A stretch of DNA of 64,000 nucleotides from RGIG995 sp045542115. GTDB taxonomy: Bacteria > Bacillota > Clostridia > Oscillospirales > UBA644. The notes beneath the pieces are model-generated. The model was not told the DNA's origin. It saw nothing but the letters and a program-made list of their open reading frames with translations, and ran no database searches. The stretch spans positions 124,001-188,000 of the forward strand of contig JAZQKK010000019.1 of the NCBI GenBank assembly GCA_045542115.1, in the 5' to 3' direction. Below are positions 54,507-62,865 of the stretch, piece after piece (positions within the stretch are counted from its first letter, which is position 1; each line of letters begins with the position of its first letter). A program made the translations under genes and the position numbers.

Positions 54507-55916
54507 TTAAAACATCATATATTCCATAAACAGGTCGGAAAACAGTTTCTCTCCCGACAGGTCTACCGCCTCTGCCGAAGATAGAGGCAGCGGCAATGAA
54601 CCGGAACAGGCGTATTGCACCGTTCCCGAAAGGCTTGCGTTGTTGACCCCGTGGAAGATTTCTTGCAATTCTTCGGGAATCAACCCCACGAAGGCGGCGC
54701 TTTTCACGTTCAGTCCGGCGGAGAATCCCCCCGCCACGTACAACCCGTCTACGGCGTCGTAAGAAATTCCCGCCTGATGCAAAAGACATTCCAGCCCTGC
54801 CCGGACGGCGGATTTGGCCAACTGAAATTCCCGGATATCCTTCCCCGTCAATTCCACGCCGGGGCAAAGGGGTAAGGGGTCTTCTTCCAAAAATCCGGTC
54901 TCGTCGATATCTTCTTCCCGGACGGCCCGGGCAACGGCGTCCACCAACCCGGTGGCACACAATCCCTTGGCTTCGCCCCCGCCCAAGACCGTCACGTCCC
55001 CCTGGGGAGAGACGGCACAGACCGCTCCGTCGGAGGCACTCATCCCGCAAGAGATATTCGCCCCCTCGAAGCAAGGACCGGCGGCAGCCGCGGTGCAAAG
55101 GATACGGCGTTCGTTATAAAGGGCGATTTCCGCGTTGGTCCCCAAATCCAAAAGAATCCGATATTTTCCGGAGGGCGGCATTCCCACGGCGTTGATGCCC
55201 GCCACGATGTCCGCCCCCACAAAGGCGGAGATCCCGGGCAGAGCGGTGACGGTGTTCACTTGGAAAAATCCCAAATCTTCCCCCGGCACGGTGCGGAAAT
55301 CCAAAAAGGCGGGGGTATAGGGAGCCACCCCCAGAGATGCACAGTTTTCCCCAAAGAAGAGATGGAGCATCGTGGTGTTCCCCGCCACGTACATCGTCTC
55401 CACCGAAGAAAGGGCGAAGGGAGACAGTAAGCGGAAGGTCAATTCTTTGATTCGTTCCAGCAAAACGTTTTGCAGAGACTCCGGTCCGTTTTTGGCGCAA
55501 TGGGCAATCCGGGAAATGACGTCTGCCCCGAAGACCCGTTGAGGGTTGGGGGCGGTCACGGTGCGAATCACCGCATTTTCATCCAAAGAGACCAACGCCA
55601 GGGCCAGGGTGGTCGTCCCGATATCCAGGCAGAGGCAGACCCGTTCGGTCAGCCGCCCCGTCTCGGCCCCCGCAGTGACCGAAACCAGGTTTTCTTTTTC
55701 GGGAAGAATCACTTCCCCATCCCCGGAAAGCATCGTACGGCAGGCCAAAACCGGACTGCCGTTTAACAAGACCGTACATTTTTTACAGGTCCCCCGCCCC
55801 CCGCAGGGATGGGGCACAAAATAGCCGTTATCGGCTAAAATTTCGCTGAGAAGCCGGGGAGATTCCACCGAAATCTCCCTTGTTGTTCCGTTTTGAAGGA
55901 CGGTTAATCGTAACAC
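54507..55916 (-). CDS. reductive activator of corrinoid proteins (2Fe-2S plus ASKHA domain, RamA/RACo-like)
   Basis: 469 aa with a GTG start, AAGGAG 7 nt upstream, 4 bp after the DUF2284 stop. The N-terminal ferredoxin domain (1-80) has CGGRGTCKKC and a later Cys in VLACRT for a 2Fe-2S cluster. The rest is a DUF4445/ASKHA ATPase-like domain (CLDIGTTTLALALV, VAGNTTMLHLFFG, LLDLGTNAEIAL, YVAGGFS). Known relatives use ATP to reduce Co(II) corrinoid back to Co(I), so this protein would keep the corrinoid protein of this operon active. It is the last gene of the operon. Confidence 0.92.
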   Translation of the reverse strand: MLRLTVLQNGTTREISVESPRLLSEILADNGYFVPHPCGGRGTCKKCTVLLNGSPVLACRTMLSGDGEVILPEKENLVSVTAGAETGRLTERVCLCLDIGTTTLALALVSLDENAVIRTVTAPNPQRVFGADVISRIAHCAKNGPESLQNVLLERIKELTFRLLSPFALSSVETMYVAGNTTMLHLFFGENCASLGVAPYTPAFLDFRTVPGEDLGFFQVNTVTALPGISAFVGADIVAGINAVGMPPSGKYRILLDLGTNAEIALYNERRILCTAAAAGPCFEGANISCGMSASDGAVCAVSPQGDVTVLGGGEAKGLCATGLVDAVARAVREEDIDETGFLEEDPLPLCPGVELTGKDIREFQLAKSAVRAGLECLLHQAGISYDAVDGLYVAGGFSAGLNVKSAAFVGLIPEELQEIFHGVNNASLSGTVQYACSGSLPLPLSSAEAVDLSGEKLFSDLFMEYMMF

Positions 55917-55920
55917 GGCG

Positions 55921-56478
55921 TTACTCCTTCCATAAAAGCAGGCCGAAATAGGTCACGGTGTCGGCTCCGTTGATGTATTTCATCGACGTATTTTTCACCG
56001 TGGCACTTACGTTGATTCCATAGGCTTCCAAGGAGGAGATGGCTTTGTCCGGAAACCGGCAAGGCAGATTTTCCCGTTTGGAGCAGGTGGGACAAACGCC
56101 GCATCCCCCCTTGGACAGATGGAGATACTCTCCCCATCCCGCCTCTTTGAGCAGGCGGTCCAAGGCTTGACTTCGTTGGCTTTGCTCCCGGCCGGCGTCT
56201 TGCATCCCCTCAAAATCAAAACTGTCTTCCAGGGGAAAGACCGATTGATAGAGAAATCCTCTGGAATAAGATTGCACCTGGGCAATCAGTTGGTCAATCT
56301 CTCCCACGTCCGGAGGGCACATCCAACATTTTCCGTAAACGCCGCAGGCGTTTGCTTCGCATTGCCCCCGAAACCGCCGGTCGCAGACGATTTGGGAAAC
56401 GTCAATCACTTCACCGTTGGTGCACCCCACGGATTTTGCCAAGGCGACAAGGTCTGTATTTGCAAAATCAGTTTTCAT
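55921..56478 (-). CDS. DUF2284 predicted metal-binding protein
   Basis: 185 aa, start overlapping the end of the methyltransferase gene by 11 bp. Cysteine clusters are obvious: CEANACGVYGKCWMCPPD in the N-terminal half and GGCGVCPTC plus CRFPDKAI in the C-terminal half, as in DUF2284. The cysteines likely hold iron-sulfur clusters or another metal. The family is common beside corrinoid and methyltransferase genes, but its biochemical role is unknown. Confidence 0.88.
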   Translation of the reverse strand: MKTDFANTDLVALAKSVGCTNGEVIDVSQIVCDRRFRGQCEANACGVYGKCWMCPPDVGEIDQLIAQVQSYSRGFLYQSVFPLEDSFDFEGMQDAGREQSQRSQALDRLLKEAGWGEYLHLSKGGCGVCPTCSKRENLPCRFPDKAISSLEAYGINVSATVKNTSMKYINGADTVTYFGLLLWKE

Positions 56479-57472
56479 AAAATTCCTTCACCGCCCCGAA
56501 AAAGGCGTCCAAATTTTCCCACGGAGTGGCCGGGGGAACGTCGCAGCCGGAAGAAACGGTAAAGTTTTCGTATCCGGCGCATTTTTCCAGCAGTTCCAAC
56601 GTCTTTGCCCGCACGGTGTCGGGGTCGGACATCCGCAGAATCCCGGCGGGGTCCACGTTTCCCATTACGGGAAGGTCTTTGGGGAAGGTGTCCAGCATTT
56701 CTTTCAAATCAATGGAGTTGCCGAAGTGGTATCCGGCGGCTCCGATGGACGCAATGGAATCGGCCATCCGAATCACGTTGTCGCCGCAGTTGTGATAAAT
56801 CAAAAGATACGAATCGTCTTGCACCGCGTCTACGATTTTCTTCATATAGGGGGCGGAAAATTCTTCTTCCAGGGCGGGGGAAAGAAGTCCCGCCACCGGC
56901 TCTGCCACCATAATGCCGTCGGCACCGGCGGCCTTGAAGGCTTTGGCGTATTCCACCAAAAATTCCGTGGCCTTTTCCAACACGGTGTGGACCATATCCG
57001 GCTCGTCGTAGCAGTCCATCATAATTTCCGATACGTCCAACAGGCGGGCGGCCAGAGAAAACGGTCCAATCATTCCGGCGAAGACCGGCTTGTCGGTGAT
57101 TTGAGACACCGCCTTGGCAATGGCTTGCACGTAAAGCCCGGAACGGCCATCCCCCACCCTGGGGACGGGAAGAGCCTCGGCGCCTTCTTCGTCTTCCACC
57201 AAACGGCCGGTGACGGTGGGAACTTCATCGTCGGAAAAGCGGACGGCGGCCCCGAAACATTCCGCTTCCACGGAAAGGTCCATAAAACCGATGGCGGCGG
57301 CGCTGTCGCCACGGTTTGCCACCAAAACCATCCCTTTCGCCTGCTTGTCGCTGTCGAAAATCAGTTCTTTCACGGTGCATCCCAGCAACGAAATGCAGGG
57401 AAAGGACAAAATGGGAAAGGCTTTTTTCGATTGGGGAAGGTTTTGCAACCACTCTCGCATATTTTTCTTCAT
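56468..57472 (-). CDS. URO-D family methyltransferase, MtaA/MtbA-like
   Basis: 334 aa, ATG after AAGGAAAAGGAT. It has the uroporphyrinogen decarboxylase TIM-barrel of methylcobamide methyltransferases and keeps the full zinc triad His227, Cys229 (YHNCGDN) and Cys310 (SSGCDVPP). Other conserved parts are GMIGPFSLAARL and GNVDPAGIL. MtaA and MtbA use zinc to bind a thiol and take methyl from a corrinoid. So this protein probably moves methyl from the operon corrinoid protein to a thiol acceptor; the acceptor is unknown. Confidence 0.9.
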   Translation of the reverse strand: MKKNMREWLQNLPQSKKAFPILSFPCISLLGCTVKELIFDSDKQAKGMVLVANRGDSAAAIGFMDLSVEAECFGAAVRFSDDEVPTVTGRLVEDEEGAEALPVPRVGDGRSGLYVQAIAKAVSQITDKPVFAGMIGPFSLAARLLDVSEIMMDCYDEPDMVHTVLEKATEFLVEYAKAFKAAGADGIMVAEPVAGLLSPALEEEFSAPYMKKIVDAVQDDSYLLIYHNCGDNVIRMADSIASIGAAGYHFGNSIDLKEMLDTFPKDLPVMGNVDPAGILRMSDPDTVRAKTLELLEKCAGYENFTVSSGCDVPPATPWENLDAFFGAVKEFYEN

Positions 57473-57491
57473 ATCCTTTTCCTTTCAAGAA

Positions 57492-57711
57492 TTATTCCCC
57501 GTAATAGGCGTCCAAGACTTCGGGAACGGTCTTCGCCCGGACCATCCGGTTTTCGGGGGAGGTGTGACGGTGGGGACTTGAATCAAATCAACGCTTTCTA
57601 CGGCTTCCAACACGTCTTCCAAGGGGTTCAAACCGCGTGTCTGCCTGAAAATACTTCCGGAGGACAGACCGGGTCCTCCCGTTGCGTTATCATAAAAATA
57701 CTTACTTAAAA
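57492..57711 (-). pseudogene. possible frameshifted gene remnant
   Basis: The 239-bp gap between two methyltransferase genes has coding-like DNA. One frame reads ...GLNPLEDVLEAVESVDLIQV, and a second frame, after a shift near 57560, continues ENRMVRAKTVPEVLDAYYGE to a stop at 57492. Each piece looks like real protein but neither makes a complete gene. A hairpin GGAGGAC/GTCCTCC lies at 57659-57679. The parent family is not recognised. Confidence 0.35.
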
Positions 57712-58782
57712 TCAATACTTCCCTAATTTGTGGGCCAGGTCGGAGATTTGCTTCATCGTGTCCAAAGAAACGGAGTTGGGAATGGAATGGTCGGAAGCGA
57801 AGACGTAGCCGCCCCCTTGTTTCATCATCGGAAGGATGCGCTCCATTTCCGCCAACACCAACTCCGGCTTATCCCACAGTTGGGCATTGATGCCCCCGTG
57901 GAAGGCCAATTTGTCCCCATAGGTCTCTTTCAGTTTTTTCGGGTCCATTCCCGCTTTGATTTCCAGGGGATTGAGCATATCCAACCCGATATCCACCAAA
58001 TCACCAATCAACGGTTCAACGTAACCGCAAGAGTGCAGTTCCGCGAACATTCCCCGTTCGTGGGCCCAATCGATGGCCTTCTTGTGAAAAGGCTTCAATA
58101 GTTCCCGATAGGTTTCGGGAGAAAAGAAGGGAGCCCCTTTATACCCCATATCGTCCCACCAGAAAATGCCGTCGAATTGATAGCCGGCATCCAGAATCTT
58201 CTGGGCCTGACGCAGCGTTGTCGTCAGATAGGTATCCACCACGTCGGTAAACCATTCGGGTTCGTCCAACATTGCCACCAACACGTTTTCCGTGCCAATC
58301 ATATGGGAATGGGCCACGTCAAAACCGAACCACAGATTCAGCTGACGGTACCGCTGTTCTTTCTCCCAGATAGGATAACTTCGCTTTAACCCGGCCCAGT
58401 CGATGCGGTCTTCTGCGTCGGCAAGCATCCGGGCCTTGGCTTCCTCCCAACGGTCGGAGTCACAGTAATAACAATCCAACACTTCGGGGGTGGAATCCAA
58501 TTCCTTGAACACCTTTTGGGTCTGTCCCCATTTGGTGGTGATGATACGATAGCGGTCGGTCTCTTCCAATACCTTGTATTCAAAGCGGGGAGAATTGTCG
58601 GGGAGCGTGTTGCTGATCTTATCGAAGCCGAAATAATCCTTCCAATCTACGTCAGCGGGCATTCCTTCCCGTTTCCAACGGGCGACGGTTCCGCCCCAAG
58701 CGGAATCAATCATCATCAACCGGTCCACTTCCTGGTGGCGGAAGGTACGAAGCATACGTTCTCTTGAAGTCAATTCTTTCAT
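57712..58782 (-). CDS. URO-D family methyltransferase-like protein
   Basis: 356 aa from the ATG at 58780-58782, 7 nt after GGGAG and 4 nt after the upstream stop. URO-D fold: RERMLRTFRHQEVDR at the start, GIFWWDDMGYKGAPFFSPETY, and AELHSCGYVEPL. The His-x-Cys zinc pair is kept, but the third position is FASDHSIPNS with no Cys. This is a known uncharacterised branch. In the operon it may be the substrate-specific methyltransferase that loads the corrinoid protein; this is inference. Confidence 0.85.
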   Translation of the reverse strand: MKELTSRERMLRTFRHQEVDRLMMIDSAWGGTVARWKREGMPADVDWKDYFGFDKISNTLPDNSPRFEYKVLEETDRYRIITTKWGQTQKVFKELDSTPEVLDCYYCDSDRWEEAKARMLADAEDRIDWAGLKRSYPIWEKEQRYRQLNLWFGFDVAHSHMIGTENVLVAMLDEPEWFTDVVDTYLTTTLRQAQKILDAGYQFDGIFWWDDMGYKGAPFFSPETYRELLKPFHKKAIDWAHERGMFAELHSCGYVEPLIGDLVDIGLDMLNPLEIKAGMDPKKLKETYGDKLAFHGGINAQLWDKPELVLAEMERILPMMKQGGGYVFASDHSIPNSVSLDTMKQISDLAHKLGKY

Positions 58783-58786
58783 AGGA

Positions 58787-59755
58787 TTACTCCCTTGCAA
58801 GATTGTAAATCAAATCAAAGGCAAATTCCAGGTCTTCCACGGTACAGTGGTCCTGAACGAAGTGGGAGGTGCAACAAACCCAACGCTTGCCTTTCAGGAT
58901 CGAAAAGACCCGGCGGATTTCCGATTCCAGTTTGTCTTGGGGCAGAATCCCCAGGACAGACTGGACGCAGATTCCGCCCAGCGTTGCAAATTTATCCTGA
59001 TATTTTTCTAAGTAGAGTTCGTAGGGCATATTGGCATTTTCCTGCCAGGGGTGAATCAAGTCAAACCCTATGTCCACAATGCCGTCCAGCACTTTTGCCA
59101 CACAGCCGTCGGAGTGCAAAGACGCCAAAACGCCCCGGGAGTGAACGTGGTCCACGACTTTTTTCAGATTGGGATAAATCAAATCCCACCAAACCTCGGG
59201 GGAGAACATCAAATCTTTCTGGGAACCCCAGTCGTCGGAGATGTGAATCATATCCGCGCCGGCGTCGATGCTCTGGTCGGCGCATTGAATCACCCAATCG
59301 GCGTGCCGGCGGTACAGTTCCGCCATTTCATCGGGGTACATCAGAAGCCACGCCAGGTGGTCTTCGATTCCGAAGGCACCGTTGAAACATTCAAAGAATC
59401 CGGGGGTCTGCATATAACAGAACCGACCCCGCTGCTTGTGAAAAGCGATGGATTTTTTGATATTTTCGAAAGTCTCTTCGGTCTTGGGGGGCAGATAATA
59501 ATCGTGTTCCAGCAAAACGTCGGGGGAAACTTCGCCGTTTTCTTCCCGAATCTGCTCCAACACTTCTTGTTTGAAGACGCGAGGGCCGCCGAAAATGTGG
59601 GCAGCGTCGAATTCGTAGTGGTCTTCAAAGGCCTCCACAGAGCCCCATTTTTCGGTAATCTGCTCTTCCAGATTCGCCCGGACCCAGCCATAGATGGGCT
59701 GACGGTCCACAGGCTTGCCAAGAATGGCATTGCGCACGCGTTCGGTACTGTTCAT
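58787..59755 (-). CDS. URO-D family methyltransferase-like protein
   Basis: 322 aa from the ATG at 59753-59755, 8 nt after AAGGAG; a TTG two codons earlier is too close to it. The URO-D pattern is present (STERVRNAILGKPVDRQPI, HISDDWGSQKDLMFSPEVW), but the zinc motif reads LHSDGC (His-x-Asp) and the late site reads CCTSHFVQDH. It thus differs from its operon partners, so its substrate or role differs. It follows the corrinoid gene by 19 bp. Confidence 0.85.
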   Translation of the reverse strand: MNSTERVRNAILGKPVDRQPIYGWVRANLEEQITEKWGSVEAFEDHYEFDAAHIFGGPRVFKQEVLEQIREENGEVSPDVLLEHDYYLPPKTEETFENIKKSIAFHKQRGRFCYMQTPGFFECFNGAFGIEDHLAWLLMYPDEMAELYRRHADWVIQCADQSIDAGADMIHISDDWGSQKDLMFSPEVWWDLIYPNLKKVVDHVHSRGVLASLHSDGCVAKVLDGIVDIGFDLIHPWQENANMPYELYLEKYQDKFATLGGICVQSVLGILPQDKLESEIRRVFSILKGKRWVCCTSHFVQDHCTVEDLEFAFDLIYNLARE

Positions 59756-59774
59756 CCTCAAAACTCCTTGTTAG

Positions 59775-60413
59775 TTAAGCATTTTTGCACAATGCAACGG
59801 CGGCGTCGGCGGCGGAAGCGGCGTCAACGGTATAGCAGTCCGCTCCGATGGCTTCGCAGAATTTCTGATTGACGGGAGCGCCTCCAATCATAATCTTCAC
59901 ACGATCCCGGATACCGGCGGCTTCGGCGGCCTTGACCACGTCGGCCATTACGTCCATCGTGGTGGTGAGAAGGGCGGAGCAGCAGATAACCTGGCAGCCC
60001 TGTTCTTTGGCGGTCTGCACGAAGGTTTCCGCGGGAACGTCGGTGCCAAGGTCGATAACTTCCAGGCCCTTGCCTTCCATCATCATTTTTACCAGGTTTT
60101 TACCGATGTCGTGCAGGTCGCCCTGTACCGTACCGATACAAACTTTACCGGCGGATTCCACGCCGCTGGAAATCAGGTGGGGTTTGAGCACGGTGATACC
60201 CATATTCATCGCCCGGGCCGCGACGAGAACTTCGGGAACGTAAACTTCGTTGTTCTTGAATTTTTCCCCAATAATCCCCATTCCGGCCAAGAGGCCTTCT
60301 TCCAGAATCTTGGCAGGTTCGCATCCTTCGTCGATGGCCTGCTGGACCATTTCTTTTACGATTTTGCCTTTGCCTTTTTGCAGTTGTTCGGAAATTTCGC
60401 TCAGAATAATCAT
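59775..60413 (-). CDS. corrinoid protein translated from internal start (alternative product)
   Basis: 212 aa from the ATG at 60411-60413, with AGGGAG 8 nt upstream (CGAAGGGAGAAAAGATT). The length and start match free-standing MtbC/MtaC-type corrinoid proteins: an N-terminal four-helix cap (residues 1-85) and a cobalamin-binding Rossmann domain with His101 as ligand. It would accept methyl from a substrate-specific methyltransferase and give it to another. Both the long fusion and this product could be made from the same DNA. Confidence 0.75.
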   Translation of the reverse strand: MIILSEISEQLQKGKGKIVKEMVQQAIDEGCEPAKILEEGLLAGMGIIGEKFKNNEVYVPEVLVAARAMNMGITVLKPHLISSGVESAGKVCIGTVQGDLHDIGKNLVKMMMEGKGLEVIDLGTDVPAETFVQTAKEQGCQVICCSALLTTTMDVMADVVKAAEAAGIRDRVKIMIGGAPVNQKFCEAIGADCYTVDAASAADAAVALCKNA

Positions 60414-61304
60414 AATCTTTTCTCCCTTCGATTCAAACGAATGTTTTTCATTATATTGATTCCGATATTGAATCGGAGTCATTTCCGCATAGGTATGAAA
60501 ACTGCGGTAAAAGGACGGCAGGTCCCGAAGTCCACACTCTTCCATAATCCGGTTGACCGACCAATCGGTCTGTTGTAACAGGGTACACGCGTGGGCCATT
60601 CGCCGTTCCCGAAGATAATCGGAAAAGGTCTTCCCCACCGCGGTCTTAAACAGCCGGCTCAGTTGGGATTGGCTGACGAACCGTTGTTCTGCCACCGTTT
60701 CCAGAGTCAGCGTCTCGGAAGAAAATTCCTCGTTGACCGTTTGCAAGACCGATTGTACCAGGGCCTTTTCTTTGCCTTTGACGGCGGAATCGTTGCGAAT
60801 CGCCCCGTTCATATACCGGGTCAGGGTAATCAGCAACACCGAAAGGTACGCGGAGGTGGCCTCGGCCCAGTCGGAGCGGGATTGCTCCACTTCCTTGGCA
60901 ATGCCGTCGAACAGAACGAACACCTCGTTCAGCGTGTCCCGGTTCAGGGTGGCGTAGCAGACCGTCGCCCCTTCGCAGAACACCCCGTAGCAAAACCGGG
61001 GGCGGTCTTCGTTGCCCAAATCCCCGCTCAGGAATACCTTGGGGTCAAAAAGGATGCGCCGCACTTCCGGGCCCGGCCCCTCTTCCCCTTCGTAACCGTG
61101 GGGGGTGTGGGGGGCAATGACGCACAGATCCCCTTCGTTGCAGGGGATGGCTTGGTTCAAAATCCGGTGGATGCCGTTGCCGGCGACCACAAGGTCAATC
61201 TCCACCCAACCGCCGGGATACAACCGGGCGGCGGTACGGTCCGCCCACCGAACCGTTTCGGTCAGGATGGGCCCCGCCGTGGCATACGTTTTCTTCCCGT
61301 CCAT
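59775..61304 (-). CDS. AraC regulator joined in frame to a corrinoid (B12-binding) protein
   Basis: 509 aa in one open frame, ATG at 61302-61304, 10 nt after the upstream stop. Residues 1-285 are an AraC-type regulator with a cupin sensor (LVVAGNGIH, DLCVIAPHTPHGYEG) and HTH (LTLETVAEQRFVSQSQLSRLF, MTPIQYRNQY). A short polar linker leads to Met298, where a typical 212-aa corrinoid protein begins: helical cap and B12 site GDLHDIGKNLV with His398 as cobalt ligand, then SALLTTTM and IGGAPV. A good internal start site precedes Met298. It may be a true sensor fusion or two genes without a stop between them. A sequencing error is also possible. Confidence 0.8.
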   Translation of the reverse strand: MDGKKTYATAGPILTETVRWADRTAARLYPGGWVEIDLVVAGNGIHRILNQAIPCNEGDLCVIAPHTPHGYEGEEGPGPEVRRILFDPKVFLSGDLGNEDRPRFCYGVFCEGATVCYATLNRDTLNEVFVLFDGIAKEVEQSRSDWAEATSAYLSVLLITLTRYMNGAIRNDSAVKGKEKALVQSVLQTVNEEFSSETLTLETVAEQRFVSQSQLSRLFKTAVGKTFSDYLRERRMAHACTLLQQTDWSVNRIMEECGLRDLPSFYRSFHTYAEMTPIQYRNQYNEKHSFESKGEKIMIILSEISEQLQKGKGKIVKEMVQQAIDEGCEPAKILEEGLLAGMGIIGEKFKNNEVYVPEVLVAARAMNMGITVLKPHLISSGVESAGKVCIGTVQGDLHDIGKNLVKMMMEGKGLEVIDLGTDVPAETFVQTAKEQGCQVICCSALLTTTMDVMADVVKAAEAAGIRDRVKIMIGGAPVNQKFCEAIGADCYTVDAASAADAAVALCKNA

Positions 61305-61314
61305 ACTTCACCGT

Positions 61315-62433
61315 TCAGAATGTAATCTTTTTCATCTCTTCCGCGTAATACTGTACCAATTCAAATTTGGTGCCGGGCATCAGACGATGGTCCGGGCAGG
61401 GGATAAATCCGCCCAAAGAGGCCAGCCGCTGCATCCGTTCCAATTCTTGGTCCACCGCGGCTTTGTCTTTGCGAAGAGCCGTCTTATCCATTCCGCCCAC
61501 GCCCAACATTCCCTTGCCGAACTTGTTCCGGGCGGCTTCGAATTGGTCGCCCCACGTTCCTACTTCGATGGGGAACATCGTGTTGACTCCGTTTTCAAAC
61601 CAGGTGGGCAACAGCGCTTCGGTCACCCCGTCGCAGTCGAGGGAGATAACGTCAATGCCGTATTGCCGGAACAGGGCGTTGCGTTTTTCATAATGCTTTG
61701 CGCACAGTTCGTCAAAGATTCCCGGTGCAATCAGCGGTCCGTTCTTAAAGCAGATGTCTTCCCAATAATGGGCAAAATCGAATTTCGCCCCGGTCTCCAA
61801 CACGGCCTTCACACATTGATATTGCATTTCCGCGTAAGTGTCCACAATATCCGCAAACAACGCTTCGTCTTCGTCGTAGAGAAGATAACTCATCCCCACC
61901 ACCGAAGTCATATTCCGGATATCCCCAAGAATACTTCCCGCACTCAGCCCCACGGGGACGTCCCAGGGACGGGTGTCGTTGAAGGTTTTCCAATATTCCA
62001 TATCGATGCGGTCGGGCGTGAACTGCATTTTGGGGAGATACAATTCTTCAAAAGCCTTACGGTCTTTCAACTGATAGTCGTCTTCCGAAGGAATGGATTG
62101 GTTTCCCGGCTTTTGCCGTTCAATCAGCCCCAGGGAATTCTGAATCCGTTGCGTCCCGTCGGGGAAGGTCTCCAACACTTTGGTCTCAAAGAGAGGGCGA
62201 AGACGTTTGTCTGCTCCCCGGCAACGGTACCAGTTAAAGTCCCAGCCGATGATTTTGTCCAATTCCCGGTCGGCGTCGTTGCCGTCCCCCCAGGCTTTGG
62301 CCAAATCCATCGAAATCTTACCTTGCTCTGCCCACTCCAACAACAACTCGTTCCAATACCCGAAATGTACGGCAGGCATCCGGTCAGCAGGCTGATAGTG
62401 AAGAATGTTCATCGCACGCTCCCGATTGGTCAT
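61315..62433 (-). CDS. URO-D family methyltransferase-like protein
   Basis: 372 aa, ATG 8 nt after GAGGAG; first gene of the operon. The URO-D family start NRERAMNILHYQPADRMP is clear, followed by DFAHYWEDICFKNGPLIAP and ISLDCDGVTEALLP. The zinc motif is Asp-x-... rather than His-x-Cys, and the late site is PCPDHRLMPG. This branch is an uncharacterised one, likely substrate-specific. Promoter at 62477-62505. Confidence 0.85.
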   Translation of the reverse strand: MTNRERAMNILHYQPADRMPAVHFGYWNELLLEWAEQGKISMDLAKAWGDGNDADRELDKIIGWDFNWYRCRGADKRLRPLFETKVLETFPDGTQRIQNSLGLIERQKPGNQSIPSEDDYQLKDRKAFEELYLPKMQFTPDRIDMEYWKTFNDTRPWDVPVGLSAGSILGDIRNMTSVVGMSYLLYDEDEALFADIVDTYAEMQYQCVKAVLETGAKFDFAHYWEDICFKNGPLIAPGIFDELCAKHYEKRNALFRQYGIDVISLDCDGVTEALLPTWFENGVNTMFPIEVGTWGDQFEAARNKFGKGMLGVGGMDKTALRKDKAAVDQELERMQRLASLGGFIPCPDHRLMPGTKFELVQYYAEEMKKITF

Positions 62434-62476
62434 AGCACACGCTCCTCATCTAAAATCTTTTATGTTCTATGATATC

Positions 62477-62505
62477 ATTGTACCAAAAATAAAATGGATT
62501 GTAAA
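62477..62505 (-). promoter_or_regulatory. promoter of the corrinoid methyltransferase operon
   Basis: Minus strand TTTACA (62505-62500), 17-nt spacer, TACAAT (62482-62477), 44 nt before the first methyltransferase start codon. No B12 riboswitch box is seen between. Confidence 0.65.
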
Positions 62506-62613
62506 TAGGGTTTTCTTTCCGTTTTTAACTTTTTTTCGAAAGAAAACCAAAGTCGCCGTTCTTTTCTCGGTTTTCAGCAGACTGTTTTCCTATTATATTG
62601 ATGGGGAAAACCG

Positions 62614-62656
62614 CAAAAAAATTCGGCACCTCCGGAAAGACCACCGGAAGTGCCGA
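62614..62656 (-). terminator. Rho-independent terminator of the ncRNA candidate
   Basis: Stem TCGGCACCTCCGG/CCGGAAGTGCCGA (62623-62635 with 62644-62656, one mismatch); on the minus strand ATTTTTTTG follows. Confidence 0.85.
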
Positions 62657-62860
62657 TATTGATAAAATAATATCCGGCTCTTTGGGGGGAACAAAGAGCC
62701 GGATGCAGTCGGCGGAGAGGGGCCCGCCGAGATTGTTTTATGAGAATCCACCAACCTTGTCGCGAAGACGCGGGAATCCATAAAACAATAAAGGAGAGAG
62801 TGGGCTGCGTTCCCACTACCGAATAAGCGTTTTTCCCCGGAAATAGGGGGAATTTTTATG
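62614..62860 (-). ncRNA. structured non-coding RNA candidate, family not recognised
   Basis: Within a 664-bp stretch without genes, a perfect promoter (62866-62894) would start an RNA near 62860 on the minus strand. It can fold into successive hairpins: CCCC/GGGG at 62835-62849, GTGGG/CCCAC at 62800-62816, an 11-bp closing stem 62732-62742 with 62779-62789 enclosing CGCG-AAGA-CGCG, a 7-bp GC stem 62709-62730, a perfect 13-bp stem 62672-62704, and a final 13-bp terminator stem (one mismatch) 62623-62656 followed by seven T. The RNA would be about 195 or 245 nt. No start codon with ribosome site and no long frame fits. Confidence 0.7.
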
Positions 62861-62865
62861 GCATT

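Noticed and set aside
57485..57715. 76-codon open frame as a real gene
   Set aside because: Its start lacks a ribosome site and its end is non-protein-like; the coding signal switches frame, so a remnant is more likely.
62506..62860. Cobalamin riboswitch or T-box before the corrinoid operon
   Set aside because: No B12-box-like GCCACTG with its partner segments and no T-box GGGTGGNACCGCG were found, and a strong terminator plus a second promoter separate the RNA from the operon.
62614..62860. 6S RNA
   Set aside because: The ends do not pair and several independent hairpins exist instead of one long stem with a central bubble.
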